From: Lampris incognitus
Taxonomy: Eukaryota > Chordata > Actinopteri > Lampriformes > Lampridae
Direction of reading: 5' to 3'
Assembly (NCBI RefSeq): GCF_029633865.1
Contig: NC_079217.1
Location: 59,565,578 to 59,629,577 of the forward strand
DNA: 64,000 nucleotides
Under the pieces are notes generated by a model, which saw nothing but the letters and a program-made list of their open reading frames with translations, was not told the DNA's origin and did no database searches. Of this stretch, positions 1 to 12,571 are shown in pieces (within the stretch, counting starts at the first letter, position 1; each line of letters begins with the position of its first letter). Position numbers and translations under genes: made by a program.

Positions 1-2548
1 TGGGAGACGAACTGGGGCCCTCGGTCCGAGACGATGTCCAGGGGAAGGCTGTGGAGACGGAACACGTGGCTCGTCAGGAGGTCCGCCGTCTCAGAAGCCG
101 ATGGGAGTCTGGGGAGGGCCACCAGGTGCACTCCCTTACTGAAGCGGTCCACCACTGTCAGGATCACAGTGTTACCCTGGGAGGGAGGCAGTCGGGGGAC
201 AAAATCCAACGCCACATGGGACCAGGGCCAGCTTGGAGTTGGGAGGGGCTGCAGCAGACCCGCGGGTGCCTGGTGAGAGGCCTTGCTGCGAGCACAGACG
301 GAGCAGGCCCCTACGAAGTCCCTGACGTCGTTCCTCATGGTGGGCCACCAGAAACGCCGAGCCAGAAAGGTGAAGGTGCGGTGGACACCCGGGTGGCAAG
401 CAAACTGACTGGCATGGCCCCACTGGAGAACCCGGGGCCGGACTGCGTCCGGGACGAATAGGCGGCATGGAGGGACGTGGCTCGGGGCGGGATGGGAGCG
501 CAACGCCTGCCTGACCACGGTCTCGATGCCCCAGGTAACCACGCCAACCACCCTGGCCTCAGGAAGGATGGAGCCGGCTCCTCTGTAGCTGGCTCCCTCC
601 TCGGGTGTTGTCGGGACAGGGAGTCTGCCTTCGTGTTGCGGGACCCGGGGCGATAAGTCAGCGTGAAGTCAAACCGACTGAGGAAGCTGGCCCACCGTGC
701 CTGCCGACCATTGAGGCGCTTGGTTGCCCGGATGAATGTCAAGTTCTTATGATCCGTCCAGATGGTGAACGGCTGTTCCGCCCCCTCCAGCCAATGGCGC
801 CACTCCTCCAGAGCAGCCACCACTGCCAGCAGCTCCCAGTTCCCGACATCGTAGTTCTCCTCGGCGGGGAGGAACCGGCGAGAGAAGAAGGCGCATGGAT
901 GGACTTTCTGGTCAGATGCTGACCGCTGGGAGAGGACAGCCCCCAACCCGGTGTCCGAAGCATCCACCTCTACGATGAACTGCCTCTTGGGGTCGGGATG
1001 GAGCAGGACCGGGGTGCTGGTGAACCTCTCCTTGAAGGACTGGAATGCAGAGCGGGCAGCCGGGGACTAGATGAACGGCTGGGAGGGGGAGGTCAGCCTG
1101 GGAAGAGGTTCTGCCACACAGCTGTAGTTCCGGATGAACCTCCGATAGAAGTTCGCAAACCCGAGGAAGCTCTGTAATTCCTTCCGTGATGTGGGATCGG
1201 GCCAATCCACCACAGCCTGGATCTTGCGGGAGTCGGCTCGGGTCTGTCCCCTCTCAACGACGAAGCCCAGGTAGTCAACGGAAGGGGAATGGAACCGGCA
1301 CTTCTCTGCCTTGACGAAGAGCCGGTTCCGGAGGAGACGTTCGAGTACCCGGCGGACATGCTGGACATGTTCCTCAAGGGTCCTGGAGAAGATGAGGATG
1401 TCATCGAGGTACACCACCACAAACTCGTCGAGCATGTCGCGGAGAATGTCATTCATGAGAGCCTGGAATACTGCCGGGGCGTTGGTGAGGCCGAACGGCA
1501 TGACCAGGTACTCATAATGACCCCGGGGCGTCTTAAAGGCTGTCTTCCACTCGTCCCCCTTCCGGATCCGGACCAGATGATAGGCACACCGGAGGTCCAG
1601 CTTAGTGAAGACTGTAGCCTGGGTGAGGGGCTCAAGGGTGGAACTCATGAGAGGAAGGGGGTACTTGTTTTTGACGGTTATCTCATTGAGTTGGCGATAG
1701 TCAATGCAGGGTCGGAGGCCCCCGTCCTTCTTCTTCACGAAAAAAAATCCAGCTGCCACCTGGGAGGACGAGGGCCGAATGAGCCCTGCTGCCAAGGACT
1801 CGGAGATGTACTCGTCCATCGCAGCTTTCTCGGGGATGGTCAGACTGTACAGATGGCTGCTGGGAAGGGGTGCCCCAGAGTGGAGGTTGATAGCACAGTC
1901 ATAAGGCCGATGAGGAGGAAGAGATTGGGCCCAGGTCTTGCTGAAAACCTCACCTAACTCATGGTACTCAGGGGGAACAGAGGAGAGGTCGGGAGGCGGG
2001 GTACTAGGGGCACGTCGGGGGGATGGGGCGGGAGCAGCCTGGAGACATTGGGCATGACAGGAGGAGCTCCACTCCATGATGGTACCGGAGGCCCAGGCGA
2101 TGTGTGGCTCATGCTGCATGAACCAGGGGCGCCCTAGGATCACAGGGACTAACGGGGACTGGATGATGTAGAACCGAAGTCTCTCCACATGGTTACCTGC
2201 TATGGTGAGAGAGACAGGGTGGGTGCGTTGGGTGACGCTGGCCAGGCAGCGCTCGTCCAGCACGAAGGCCTCCATGGGCTTCTCCAGCGTCTCTAGTGGG
2301 ATGTTAGCCTGGGCAGCAAACTCCGAGTCCAGGAAACACTCATCAGCCCCCGAGTCGAGGAGTGCACCCACCGTGAGCCGCTGGTCAGCCCAGGCCAGGG
2401 TAACGCTAACTAGATGGTTCTGTGGGGCAGGACGGCGGGAACAGGAAAGGCGGCTCACTAGGATCTCCCGGGGCCCCAGTGAGCCTAGTCTTTTGGCCAA
2501 GTGGGGCAGCCGCTGATCAGATGTCCCTTCTGGCCACAGTAGAGGCAT
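1..2548 (-). pseudogene. pol: Pol polyprotein (PR-RT-RNaseH-IN), broken, sushi-type gypsy element
   Basis: Protease is marked by [11 protein letters not shown] (about 2385-2355). Reverse transcriptase carries the catalytic [11 protein letters not shown] (about 1410-1380). RNase H begins with [13 protein letters not shown] near 965 and has a conserved WTDHKNL segment. Integrase sequence, including a VSDRGPQF block, reaches base 1. The frame stops at a TAG at about 1067-1069, where relatives have a tryptophan (apparent TGG to TAG). It resumes in the same frame, then shifts near 560-600 so that the integrase part reads in another frame. The copy cannot encode a full enzyme. Confidence 0.85.
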
Positions 2549-3603
2549 TGACCTGCCTTGAACCGGGCCTCCCGTTCGGCGGGACTAAGGCGCGTGCGCC
2601 CCAGCTGCATAGGTTCCTCCCCCGTCGTGGTCTGGGGCGCGGGGGGAGAAACGGCCACAGGGAAAGTGGGGCGAACAGGAGTAGGGATCCTGTTAGGAGT
2701 GCTGGACGACTGGGGAATGGACGGGGATCCACGCAGGGCTCGCTCGCGCCTCCTCTCCCGGAGGCGTCCGTCGATGCGGATGGCGAGCTTGATCAGGTCC
2801 TCGAGGGAGGTGGGCTCCTCCCGGGTGGCTAGCTGGTCCTTGACAGCCTCGCTGAGACCTCTCCGGAAGGTGACCCGAAGTGACCGGTCGTTCCAGCCGC
2901 TTTCAGCTGCGGCCAGCCTGAACTCCACCGAGTAGTCTGTGACACTGCCACTGCCCTGCTGGATACTGCTCAGCCGAGCACCAGGGTCCTGGCCACCGAC
3001 TGGATGGTGGAAAACCTTCCGTAGTTCCGCCTCAAAGGCCTCGTAGGTGAGGCAGAAACTGGCCTTCATGGACCAGGAAGCAATGGCCCACTGAGCTGCT
3101 CGGCCTGTGAGCAGGTTGGTCACGTAAGCGACCCGGGCAGCATCAGACGTGAACATGCTGGGTTGGTGCAGGAAGACCAGCTCACACTGCATGATGAACG
3201 TGGCACAGGTCTCAAAGTCGCCATCAAACGGTCGTGGGCTGGAGAGGCAGGGCTCCCGGGGAACTGGGTTGAGCCCCACAGGGTTAACCGGGGCAGCGGG
3301 CCCAGGGGGTGGGTTACCCACGACTCCAGGGGCAGGCTGGCCCGGCGGCTGGATGGTGAGAGCCGCCGTGATGGTTTGCAACTGCCGCAGGATCTCTGCT
3401 TGTTGGCTCGCCAACGCCGCCTGCTGCCTCGTTAGGTTACCCACACAGGCCTGGAGGGGCGGGACCCGAGTCTGAAGATCTCTCACCGTGGCGGAGGCCG
3501 CCTCTAGCTGCTGGGTGTGGGAGTTAGTCAGGCGGATCAGTTCGATGAGGGCCGCTCGAAGCGGGCTGGCCGGTACGCTCTCCGTGTCGGCTGGGGTCGT
3601 CAT
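2485..3603 (-). CDS. gag: Gag polyprotein, sushi-type gypsy element
   Basis: 372 codons with no internal stop, starting at an ATG 13 bases after the LTR. The N-terminal 90 residues are polar and helical-looking, followed by a proline-rich linker. The capsid region follows (about residues 120-280, with the segment around [14 protein letters not shown]), then an Arg-rich stretch and one CCHC zinc knuckle ([14 protein letters not shown]) near residue 355. Gag would form the particle shell and bind element RNA. The last 64 bases overlap pol, which lies in the -1 frame. The overlap holds CCAAAAG just before the gag stop, where an AAA codon could slip, but I see no canonical X-XXY-YYZ heptamer. Confidence 0.85.
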   Translation of the reverse strand: MTTPADTESVPASPLRAALIELIRLTNSHTQQLEAASATVRDLQTRVPPLQACVGNLTRQQAALASQQAEILRQLQTITAALTIQPPGQPAPGVVGNPPPGPAAPVNPVGLNPVPREPCLSSPRPFDGDFETCATFIMQCELVFLHQPSMFTSDAARVAYVTNLLTGRAAQWAIASWSMKASFCLTYEAFEAELRKVFHHPVGGQDPGARLSSIQQGSGSVTDYSVEFRLAAAESGWNDRSLRVTFRRGLSEAVKDQLATREEPTSLEDLIKLAIRIDGRLRERRRERALRGSPSIPQSSSTPNRIPTPVRPTFPVAVSPPAPQTTTGEEPMQLGRTRLSPAEREARFKAGQCLYCGQKGHLISGCPTWPKD

Positions 3604-3616
3604 GGTCAGTTGGTAC
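3604..3616 (-). other. Putative self-primed minus-strand primer binding site
   Basis: Only 13 bases separate the LTR end from the gag ATG, and they do not start with the TGG expected for a tRNA primer. The segment ACCAACTGAC (3614-3605) is complementary at 9 of 10 positions to GTCAGTTCGT inside the LTR (minus strand, 3907-3898). The Tf1/sushi group is known to self-prime by folding the mRNA 5' end onto such a site. Whether the transcript starts near 3907 is inferred. Confidence 0.45.
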
Positions 3617-4010
3617 TGTTAGGGTTTGTGGAAGACCCCAAGCGCACGACACCAGACAGAGAAGGGGTTAGCCGAAAACTGGCGTACTTTATTCAAACAT
3701 AGGAAGGCAATGAGCGACAAGGAAAAAACGGAAAGTCCAAGGGGGGGAAAAACTCGCAGGTAATCCAAACGGGAACACGGCAGGATACTTCCACGGGGAA
3801 ACTTTGCAAGGGAAAAACATGAACCAAGGGCTGGGATGAGTTCGTAGAGAAAAGGACCGTGGGAGGAGAGTGGCCGCTACTGCGGGGAGGTTACAACACG
3901 AACTGACAACGGACACGTGGGAGGTCACCAAACTTAAGCCCAGCCCTGATGACTAAGCCCGGCCCTGACGAGCCGATTGGCTGCCGGCGCGGGGTGAGCG
4001 AGCCATAACA
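3617..4010 (-). repeat. 5' LTR of the sushi-type element
   Basis: 394 bp. On the minus strand it begins TGTTATGGCTCGC and ends CCCTAACA, so TGTTA and TAACA form short terminal inverted repeats. AATAAA lies in a segment reading GTTTGAATAAAGTACG near 3690, a likely polyadenylation signal in R. It abuts the gag leader directly. Only this LTR is visible, so divergence cannot be measured. Confidence 0.85.
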
Positions 4011-4100
4011 GTTGGTTGATTGGTTAATTGGTTGGTTGATTGGTTGGTTAGTTTGGTTGGTTGATTGGTTAATTGGTTGGTTGGTTTGATTGGTTGGTTA
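4011..4100 (+). repeat. GGTT/GATT-rich simple tandem repeat
   Basis: Imperfect 4-mer and 8-mer repeats of TTGGTTGA and TTGGTTAA type begin immediately at the LTR end. The sushi-type element therefore inserted at the edge of, or inside, a pre-existing simple repeat, which obscures any target duplication. Confidence 0.8.
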
Positions 4101-4193
4101 TCAGTGGTTCCAAGAGCACACGAGATTTGGGGTGGGGTAGGGTATAGATAATGGGTGGATGGATGGAAATCCTTCACATGGCATTCATACTCT

Positions 4194-4295
<102 letters not shown>

Positions 4296-4314
4296 TACAA
4301 CAGGCTTTTGGAAT

Positions 4315-5008
4315 ATATGTTCCCCCCTGACTGTGCTGCTGGTCAGCACAGTCATGAACATTACCATAAGCCGATGTGAGAGAGGCCTTTAGTTGCTTAG
4401 AAGTTACCCTGGGTTCCTTTGTGACCTGGCCGAATATTACACGCCTTGCTCTTGGAGTGATCTTTGATGGTCGGCCACTCCTGGGGAGGGTAACAACTGT
4501 CTTGAATTTCCTCCATTTTTACACAGTCTGTCTGACTGGGGATTGGCAGAGTCCAAACTCTTTAGAGATGGTTCTGTAACCTTTTCCAGCCTGATGAGCA
4601 TCAACAACGCTTTTGCTGAGGTCCTCAGAAATCTCCTTTGTTCTTGCCATGATACACTTCCACAAACGTGTGTTGTGAAGATCAGACTTTGATAGACCCC
4701 TGTTCTTTAAACAGGGCGCCCACTCACACCTGATTGTCATCCCATTGAATGAAAACACCTGACTCACCTTCAAATTATCTGCTAATCCTAGAGGTTCACA
4801 TGCTTTTGCCACTCACAGATATGTCATATTGGATCATTTTCCTCAATAAATAAATGACCAAGTACAATATTTTTGTCTCATTTGTTTAATTGTGTTACTC
4901 TTCATCTACTTTTAGCACTTGTGTGAAAATCTGATGATGTTTTAGGTCATATTTATGCAGAAATATAGAAAATTCTAAAGGGTTCACAAACTTCCAAGCC
5001 TCACTGGA
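4315..5008 (-). mobile_element. Tc1-like DNA transposon fragment with broken transposase
   Basis: On the minus strand, the 3' side (5008-4652) is a Tc1-type untranslated end rich in TTTAGAATTTTCTA-like sequence. An ATG near 4651 then starts a transposase N-terminus (MARTKEISEDLSKSVVDAHQ). The paired helix-turn-helix region is recognisable, but a stop codon replaces a conserved tyrosine right after QSPVRQTV. Coding similarity continues (KWRKFKT, LPRSGRPSKIT) to about 4340, where the element ends without the DDE catalytic domain or the second inverted repeat. It is a dead fragment. Confidence 0.8.
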
Positions 5009-5105
5009 GGCCTACCTGTTGTGCACTTACACTTTCCAGCACTTTTGACATGAACTCTAAAGATTTAGTATTTGTCTGTTATACTGGCACTGGGGACTAT
5101 AGGCA

Positions 5106-5430
5106 CAGTCCATTCGCCGTGTCTGGGTGTGAAGCCGGATGTGGGTATGTGTCCAGGTCGCTGCACTAGCGCCTCCTCTGGTTGGTCGGGCGCCTGTCGG
5201 GTGGGAGAGGGAACTGGGGGTAATAGCGTGATCCTCCTATGCGCTACACCCCCCAAGCGAATCTCGTCACTGTCAGATGAAAAGAAGTGACTGGTGACTC
5301 CACATGTATCGGAGGAGGCATGTGGTAGTCTGCTCTTCAGCCCTCCCGGATTGGCAGAGGGGTTGGAGCAGAGACCGGGATAGCTCAGAAGTACAATTGG
5401 GGGGAAAAGGGGGGGAAATTAAAAAAAAAA
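5106..5430 (+). mobile_element. tRNA-derived SINE copy A, 5' truncated
   Basis: Contains the family body: AAGCCGGATGTGGGTATGTG, then CGCTGCACTAGCGCCTCCTC, GAATAGCGTGATCCTCC-like and ACTCCACATGTATCGGAGG. It ends in an A-rich tail after ACAATTGGGG. The tRNA-like head seen in copies B and D is missing. This is the same family as the copies near 12.85, 15.9, 19.75, 22.75, 59.6, 60.86 and 62.07 kb. Confidence 0.85.
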
Positions 5431-5439
5431 CATACAAAA

Positions 5440-6765
5440 ACTGACTTACTATTACCTCCCTGCCTGTGAGTTGTGCACTTTGGTTCTCACCTGTCAGTTT
5501 CCCCCAGGAAATGTGATATTACGATCTGTCCAAACATGAATACAGCCGACTCGGATTCCCACCTGAATAGGCCGCTGGAGCATACCAGAGCCCTTTCACA
5601 CCATTAGCCTCCATAGAGGAGGCACTGCAGTCTGCCTGTCCAAAACCGATTCCAGCCCCAAACCCATTCCTGGGAGGTCCTCGTAGCATCAGCCAGACTC
5701 CCAGGCTTTATGGCAGGATGCAAGTCTGCCTGTCCCCAGCTGGTTCCAGCCCCAAACTCGTTCTGGGGAACCTGCCTGGCCCTGGGAGGTCCCCATAGCG
5801 TCAGCCAGACTCCCAGGCTTCATGGCAGGAATCCCAGTGGTTCAACAGGTCGTGCTGAAACCAGACAAGTCTGTTCCAGAGCCCGTCCTGTCTGCAACTG
5901 TTAGCCTCCAGAACCACTGCATCCGAGCCCCAGTCTGCTAGCAAGCCCTGTGCCACAGACTTTCTGCTGCCCAGTACTGCAGTCTCCACTATCCAACGCC
6001 ACTACTGAGGTTCAGCCTGTTTCCAGGAGAAAGCGTGTTCACAGGCAGAGGCCACCAACAGTCTCCACTGCCCAGCACCACTATGGAGGGCCAGCCTGTC
6101 CCCTAGCCGTCGGCCACCTCTGCCGTCGTCCTCCCATTATGCGGCTCCAGAGGATTCAGAGGGAGGATGGTCACACGCAACCCTGAGTGACGGCTGATGA
6201 TGACAAGGTCAGCTCCCCTCTTCCAGCATCCCCTGCAGTCACACTTCCTGTGTCTCCAGTGGTCCAGCTTCCTGTTTTCAACAGCTGAGTTTTCTGTGTC
6301 TCCACTCCCGGTCTTCAATGACCCCGCCCCTATGACTCCAGAGGTCCAAGTCCCAGCTTCCTGTGGGGTCACTGAGCTCATATACTTCTCTTCTCATATA
6401 CTCTCCTCTGGTGTCCTTGTTTTCTTGCCAGATCACCTTGTGTGTGTACAGCATTCTCTAGTTCACGTTCTGCCTGTCTACCCAATTTTGGAGTCTTTGC
6501 CTGTTTTCTGGACCTTGTTTCTATTGCCTGCCCTCATCAGATCTGTTCGCCTATTTGGACTGAAAACCCGGTTACCAGAGCTTGTGCTTTGGATCTGTTT
6601 TTGCTTGTCTGCCTGCCTTGTGTATCTGGTCGCCTGTTCGGACTGATTCCTTGTGTACTGACCCCTGCCTATTATTGATCATTAAACTGACTTAGTTTCC
6701 TCCCTGTCTGTGAGTTGTGCACTTGGGTTCTCATCTGTCAGTTTCCCCCCTGGGAAACATAACAA
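5440..6765 (+). mobile_element. Decayed LTR retroelement remnant with paired LTR-end repeats
   Basis: A block of about 60 bp (CTGTGAGTTGTGCACTTKGG ... CTGTCAGTTTCCCCC) occurs at about 5458-5510 and again at about 6698-6753. The second copy is preceded by ATTAAA and ends GGGAAACATAACA, like the R-U5 end of an LTR. After the first copy comes CGATCTGTCCAAACATGAAT, like a gag leader with an ATG. The interior (5540-6650) is CCAGC-rich and full of stops, with no recognisable enzyme domain. Probably a gag-containing, pol-deleted old element. Confidence 0.5.
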
Positions 6766-7452
6766 AGTAAAAAGTTTCCAGTCATCTATTCAACTCAACG
6801 TTTTTACCCTTTTTTCAGCTCGTCATTTTGTGAATGGGTTTGAAGAGATCGGTTAAGACTGTCTGGTGCTAATAATGCGGACACCTCAGTCATATTATTT
6901 ACTAGCCAAATAAGAGTTTACACAATAAATATCACAACACATGAGACAACAAAGGGTCGACAAACACACTTTTCAAGAATTCTATGCTCACTCCAGCGTA
7001 ACTCAGTTAGGAAGTTTTCTCATTTTTAGAGATAATTAAAAATGAGCAGTTTATCAGCTACTGTATGGCAGAGTTTTGTGGCCTTCAATCAAGACGTTTG
7101 TTTTGTGTGTCATGTGTTCATGCTTAAACTGTGAATTCTATAAGAATCCCACATTAGCAAGACTGAGAAGCTATCCTTCCATTTAACTCACTGTTGACAA
7201 GTGCAACCGCTGCACACAAACTATGAAAGTCAAGGGGCTTGTATGCAACTGCTTAACACTGGACATCTCATGAGTAGTGAAATAAATAAACACAGCTGGG
7301 TGGTCAGTTGAAATACTTTATGTAGCCATAGCAATAAGAGCATTATAAAATTATGCAATTTGTGTGTGAGTGTCTTGACTACAAAATATTTCTCATTTTA
7401 TGATAATTAACTGGCTCATTGAGAAGGGTTGGAGTTTGTCGTCCTGATTCAT
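6766..7452. other. Downstream flank and presumed 3' UTR of INTS4; no gene seen
   Basis: AT-rich sequence with no coding signature or recognised repeat. The INTS4 3' UTR must start at 7452 and run leftward, but I found no AATAAA on the minus strand within about 200 bases of the stop, so its end is not placed. Confidence 0.4.
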
Positions 7453-7643
7453 TCAGCGTCGGGCAGGTTTGGGCATGATATACACCTTGACAGGTTTGCT
7501 GAAGGGGATGGTTCCTTCAGTGGCGGCCTCTGGTGGTGGAAGGCTATCAGTGCTGTCACTCCAGCCAGGTTTAGAGGATGAGGAGAGGGAAGAGGAAGAG
7601 GAGCTATAGGCCAGGAGGAGGCGCAACTCAATCTGGCATGGCT
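7453..7643 (-). CDS. ints4: INTS4 exon 24 (residues 913-975 and stop)
   Basis: Acceptor CCTCCCCAG. Encodes [20 protein letters not shown], a Ser-rich loop longer than in human, and the conserved [18 protein letters not shown] before the stop at 7453-7455. Confidence 0.96.
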
Positions 7644-7948
7644 CTGGGGAGGAGGGAGAGCGTATCAGTGAAGACAGTAACAATAAAGAGCAATGAGAGA
7701 CGAGTTTGGTGCAGGAACGTGACTGAAAAATGAGCAAAAACCAAAGTTTTAAGGACGTTGGTAACAAAAAAGGTAAAGAGAAGAGCTGTGTGTGTGTGTG
7801 TATTATGTATGTGTGTTACCTGTCCATGCACTGTGTGACATGTAGACCTGTGTGATGAGTCTATGTCTATGGGGTCCAGGCTTCCTGAAGTCTGCAGGTT
7901 TGGGCTGAATCACATGGGACTGTCCATCTGGATACAGCACCTGGAGGT

Positions 7949-8012
<64 letters not shown>

Positions 8013-10959
8013 GAAACAGAGAAAAATACAATGTTAGCTGAAGCTTATACCAAGAGTGGGTTAAGAAACAAGTTGATGAGCTGGTCTTCTTGCTTAAGGA
8101 CACTTAGACAGGGCACGTGGCTGTCAATTGACCAGTGACAGCTAGATTTACAATTTACAATTTCACTTAGCACATGCTTTTATCCAAAGAGACATACATC
8201 TGAGAGCTAATACAACCCAAACAAGGATCTAGACAGGCGGCAACAAAGCAAGCAAGTGTAAAAAAAAATTAGGTTCAAGACTGCTGGAATAGGCTCCAAA
8301 TCCCTGTGACTCTGAGAGCAGGATAAGTGGTTCAGATAATGGATGGATGGATGTAATTTACTAATAACTTCCAAACAAACTATTTGTTCCCCAGCATCAT
8401 TTAAAGAGATTACTCTGACACCAACAACCAGCATCTACATGACAAGTACAGCCTGACAAGAACTTCTATAGGATTTGAGCATTAATATCAAGCTTGGCCA
8501 CCATGTTAAGTGCACCTCATGTCTGAATAAAGTTCCCAGATTGACCCACCTGTACTTTAACAGTGTTCTGGGGGTCCTGGACGTGCTCCAGTGTGGCATC
8601 GAGGTCCAGCGCCACCACCAGGCCGGAGGTGAACCTAAGCGGGTTGTCTGATTCCCCCGTTGGCTCTATTATGGTGGCCGTCGCGCGATGGATCTGTCAA
8701 CAAATAGGACACGAAATTTAGCAGAATGCATGCTGAACAGGGTTAACCCCTTCCTTTGTGCTCACTACGTACCCTAATGAGGGTTTATACCCCCACCCCA
8801 AGTATGTGTGTTATATTACCCCGGCACCAACTTTCTGCTTTTAAATCACATCTTAAAACTATAGGCTTGTTTCTCCTGATGTTTAATTTGATCTCTTATT
8901 TGTTTTGTTGCTTCTATTTCTCATCACATCTTTTGTTTATTCGACACATTTTTGTTCTCCATTATATTCTTTTCATTTTACTCCATGAAGCACTTTGTGC
9001 TACATGCTTGAGAGGTGCTACAGAAATAAATGTATTACTTCGGCAAGGCAAATGGGACACATGGCTCACGTGGGTTTTAAGGACAACACCGTCACTTGAG
9101 GAACCCTAACCTTGACCAGATCAGTCGCCCCACTGGGTATTCTGTTCAAACCCACCAACCTGCTCAGGCAGTTTGAGCTGCAGGAAGCCGCTCTGTCTCA
9201 GGGTGGTCTGGAGGATCTTCACTAGCTCCATGGGCTTACAGGAGGACAGCCGGGGCATCAGCTCCAACAGTTTCTCCACAAAGCTGTCCTGTAGGTGGGG
9301 CATCTCTGTGAAGAATAGCCTGGGGGGGCATGAAACAGTTTTTAGATGGGGGCATCCTGGAGGTTCAAATAGTGTGTGCTTGTGTCAGTTTAGGTTGGAG
9401 CACAGCATAGTTTGCTTCACGCCTCGAACCTACATTTCCTGTCCATCTTCACTGTCCTGGCTCATAAAGACAAAAGACATCCAAAAAAAGCTATCGTAAG
9501 AAGAGGAACAGGCCTTGGTTAAGTGTGGTTATCCTAACTGGCCATCTGTCAAAGCCAGGAAGACGCCCAAACAGTGCACCAGCCTATTGAAGAGAACAGA
9601 AGGACAACAGCTGTCTAAGCGTAAACCAGTAGTGATTCCGTATGCGGCAGGAGTGTCGGGACAGTTGAGACGTGCAATTTCCAAACACCATGTCTCAGTT
9701 GCTTTCAACCCCCAAAACACACTGTGCCAGAAATTGGTCCACCCCAAGGATTGAGTCCCCCGGCACGAACAGAGCAATATAGTGTATGCTGTGAAGTGCC
9801 AGGAGGGTTGCCATGACATGTACATCAGGGAAACTAAACAGATGCTGGCCAAGTGGATGACACAACACAGGAGAGCCAACACATCAGGCCAGGACTCCAC
9901 AGTCTACACCCTCTACAGACCAGTGGCCACGCCTTCAAAGATGAGGATGTGCACATCCTTGATGGGGAGGAACGTTGGTTTGAACAAGGAGTCAAAGAAG
10001 CCATCTATGATAAGAGGGAACGACCATCCCTGAACCAAGGGGTGGGGGTCCTAAGAGTACATCAGTCACCATCTTACAATGCTGTGATTGGAACTATTCC
10101 CCAAACCTCTGTGAATAGTACACATGGCCATTGAAACTCTAGTTAATGGTCATGGCAATTTTCATATGAAACTGACCATAGGTTTGGGTTGTTATGCCGC
10201 TGCATTGTTTATAAGGGTGGGGATACCTGCAGTCACTGTATTGTTTATAAGGGTGGGGATACCTGCGGTCAGTTGAGACCGAAGAGGTCACTTAGATGAG
10301 TGATGAAACGTTTCTCTCAATAAACGTTGTGTCTGGATGAACTGATTCAACTTTCTGTGATATCTAAGAAGAGTAACGTTATGGATGCTGGCCTGAGAGC
10401 TAGAGCTGACGACCCCATTCTACAGATTTAGTGTGAATGTGCCCCCAGTAAAAGAGCAGCATCTTCACAAACCCACTGTAAAAAAAAAGACTCATGACAG
10501 CAGGCTGGCTGAATATCCATTCCAGCACAAATGGTTTATCTGTTCACTGTAGACATGAGAGAGAGAATATTGACTGAGGAAGACAGAAAGAGAAGAGAGA
10601 GAGGGGGAGAGAGAGACAAGGAAATGAAGGAGTTGGAAAGGGATTGAGGGAGGATGGTCCACAGAGCAGACAGAGATGGAGAGAGAGATTACCTCTGAAA
10701 GGATTCAACTTCCTGCAGAAATTTTTCACAGCTAATGATCAGAGGGTCCATCCTAAAAAAGCACAGACAGACAGACAGAGACAGAGAAGGATAAGTTGAT
10801 CACACAAGACAAGTTCAACTACAATAAATTCTAGTCACTATAAGAATACTGGCTGTTTTCTAGTCACAGGTAGCAAATGTTTAAATTGCTATGTGTGGTC
10901 ATCTGTATTATTCTTTGGGTCTGTGTTTGGTGCTCTGTGTGTGTGTGTGCAGGTGTTAG

Positions 10960-11012
<53 letters not shown>

Positions 11013-11410
11013 ATATATATATATATATATAAACCCTGGGATAGGCTCCAGCATCCCGCAACCCTACATAGCATACACGATAAGCGGTTTGGATAATGGA
11101 TGGATATATAGTATATACAGAAATATATACCAACCCTCGTTTCGTGCGTGCAGTGAGGATCAGCTGCAAAGCCTTGGCCTGGAGTCGTATGTGGTGTATT
11201 GTGGCCACCTGTCTGTTCTCCAGCCCACTGTACATGAACTCTAACTTGTATGTTTCCTCAAGAATCTACACACACATGCAATTGCACAAACCAAAGGAAT
11301 TAAATTAATGCTGCATCAACAAACACACAATACAGTTAAGACACAATTATGATCACAGAGAGAGACACACACACAGACAGTGTCATCCACAACTTGAGGA
11401 ATTTTATCAT

Positions 11411-11459
<49 letters not shown>

Positions 11460-11862
11460 TACTGACCTGGTGAGCTGCAGCTGTTGCCGTGGCGTTCTGC
11501 TTCAGGCAAAGAGGGACGGCCATGTTCCACAACTTCTCTTGCAGGGCCTGAAAGTTTATGTAAAGAAAAATATAATTTTGTAGATCATCAATATAAATAA
11601 ATCAGCAATTAATATCGCAAAGCTACCTAAGTTGTTTTCATTCAGATAATTTATGCTGACCTGTCTGCAGCTGTCTATATGCATATGCATGCATAACATG
11701 TGCAGGTTGAGACGGCATTTTGATTAAACTAACTCACAACAACCACAAACAAGACATTTCCATCAACACTTCTCCAAGCTTACACTATTCTTGTTTTCAT
11801 TGTAGGGCTCGTGTCTTTAGAGCCCGACAGTCCATCAACTGAATATATGTGATCTGTTCTAT

Positions 11863-11911
<49 letters not shown>

Positions 11912-12571
11912 GCCACAGATCTCATCTCATCTCATCTCATCTCATCTCATCATCAGCCGCTTCTCCGGGGTTGGGTTGCGGTGGCAGCAAGCTAAGTAGG
12001 GCACCCAGACATCCCTCTCCACAGCAAGCCCTCCAGCTCCTCCTGGGGGATCCCAAGGTGTTCCCAGGCCAGATTGGACATGTAGTCCCTTCAGCGAGTT
12101 CTGGGTCTACCCCGGGGTCTCCTCCCAGTTGGACGTGCCCAGAAAACCTCCAAAGGAAGGCGTCCAGGAAGCATCCTAATCAGATGCCCAAGCCACCTCA
12201 ACTGGCTCCTTTCGAGGAGAAGGAGCAGCGGCTATACTCCAAGCTCCCTCCGGATGTCCGAGCTCCTCACCCTATCTCTAAGGCTGAGCCCAGACACCCT
12301 ACGGAGGAAACTCATTTCAGCCACTTGTATCTGCGATCTCGACCTTTCGGTCACTACTCATAAGCCATAGATAATACTAAGAATACCAAGCAAATACATG
12401 ATGTGGAAGCCCAGACCAGATGATTTAGTCTAACATCTATGTTCACCTACAAAACACGTTACAGCTATGAGGTGGGAAAAAAAACAGCTTTGAAACAGCA
12501 GGTCTACTAAAACTGTGATTAGTTTTGGGTGGCTTCAGGGCTGACACACCCATCACATATGCATGCGCGTG

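Larger units (their letters stand above)
1..4010 (-). mobile_element. Sushi-type Ty3/gypsy LTR retrotransposon, cut by left window edge
   Basis: Read on the minus strand the order is LTR (4010-3617), gag (3603-2485), then protease, reverse transcriptase, RNase H and the start of integrase, leaving the window at base 1. The gag protein has the sushi/PEG10/RTL1 style of capsid and one CCHC knuckle. Gag and pol overlap in a -1 frame relation, as in that group. Pol is broken by one nonsense codon and at least one frameshift, so this copy is dead. The right boundary is firm because the LTR ends in TG...CA; the other LTR is outside the window. Confidence 0.9.

Noticed and set aside
1289-1957. 222-codon plus-strand frame
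   Set aside because: Antisense of the sushi-type RT, with no recognisable protein.
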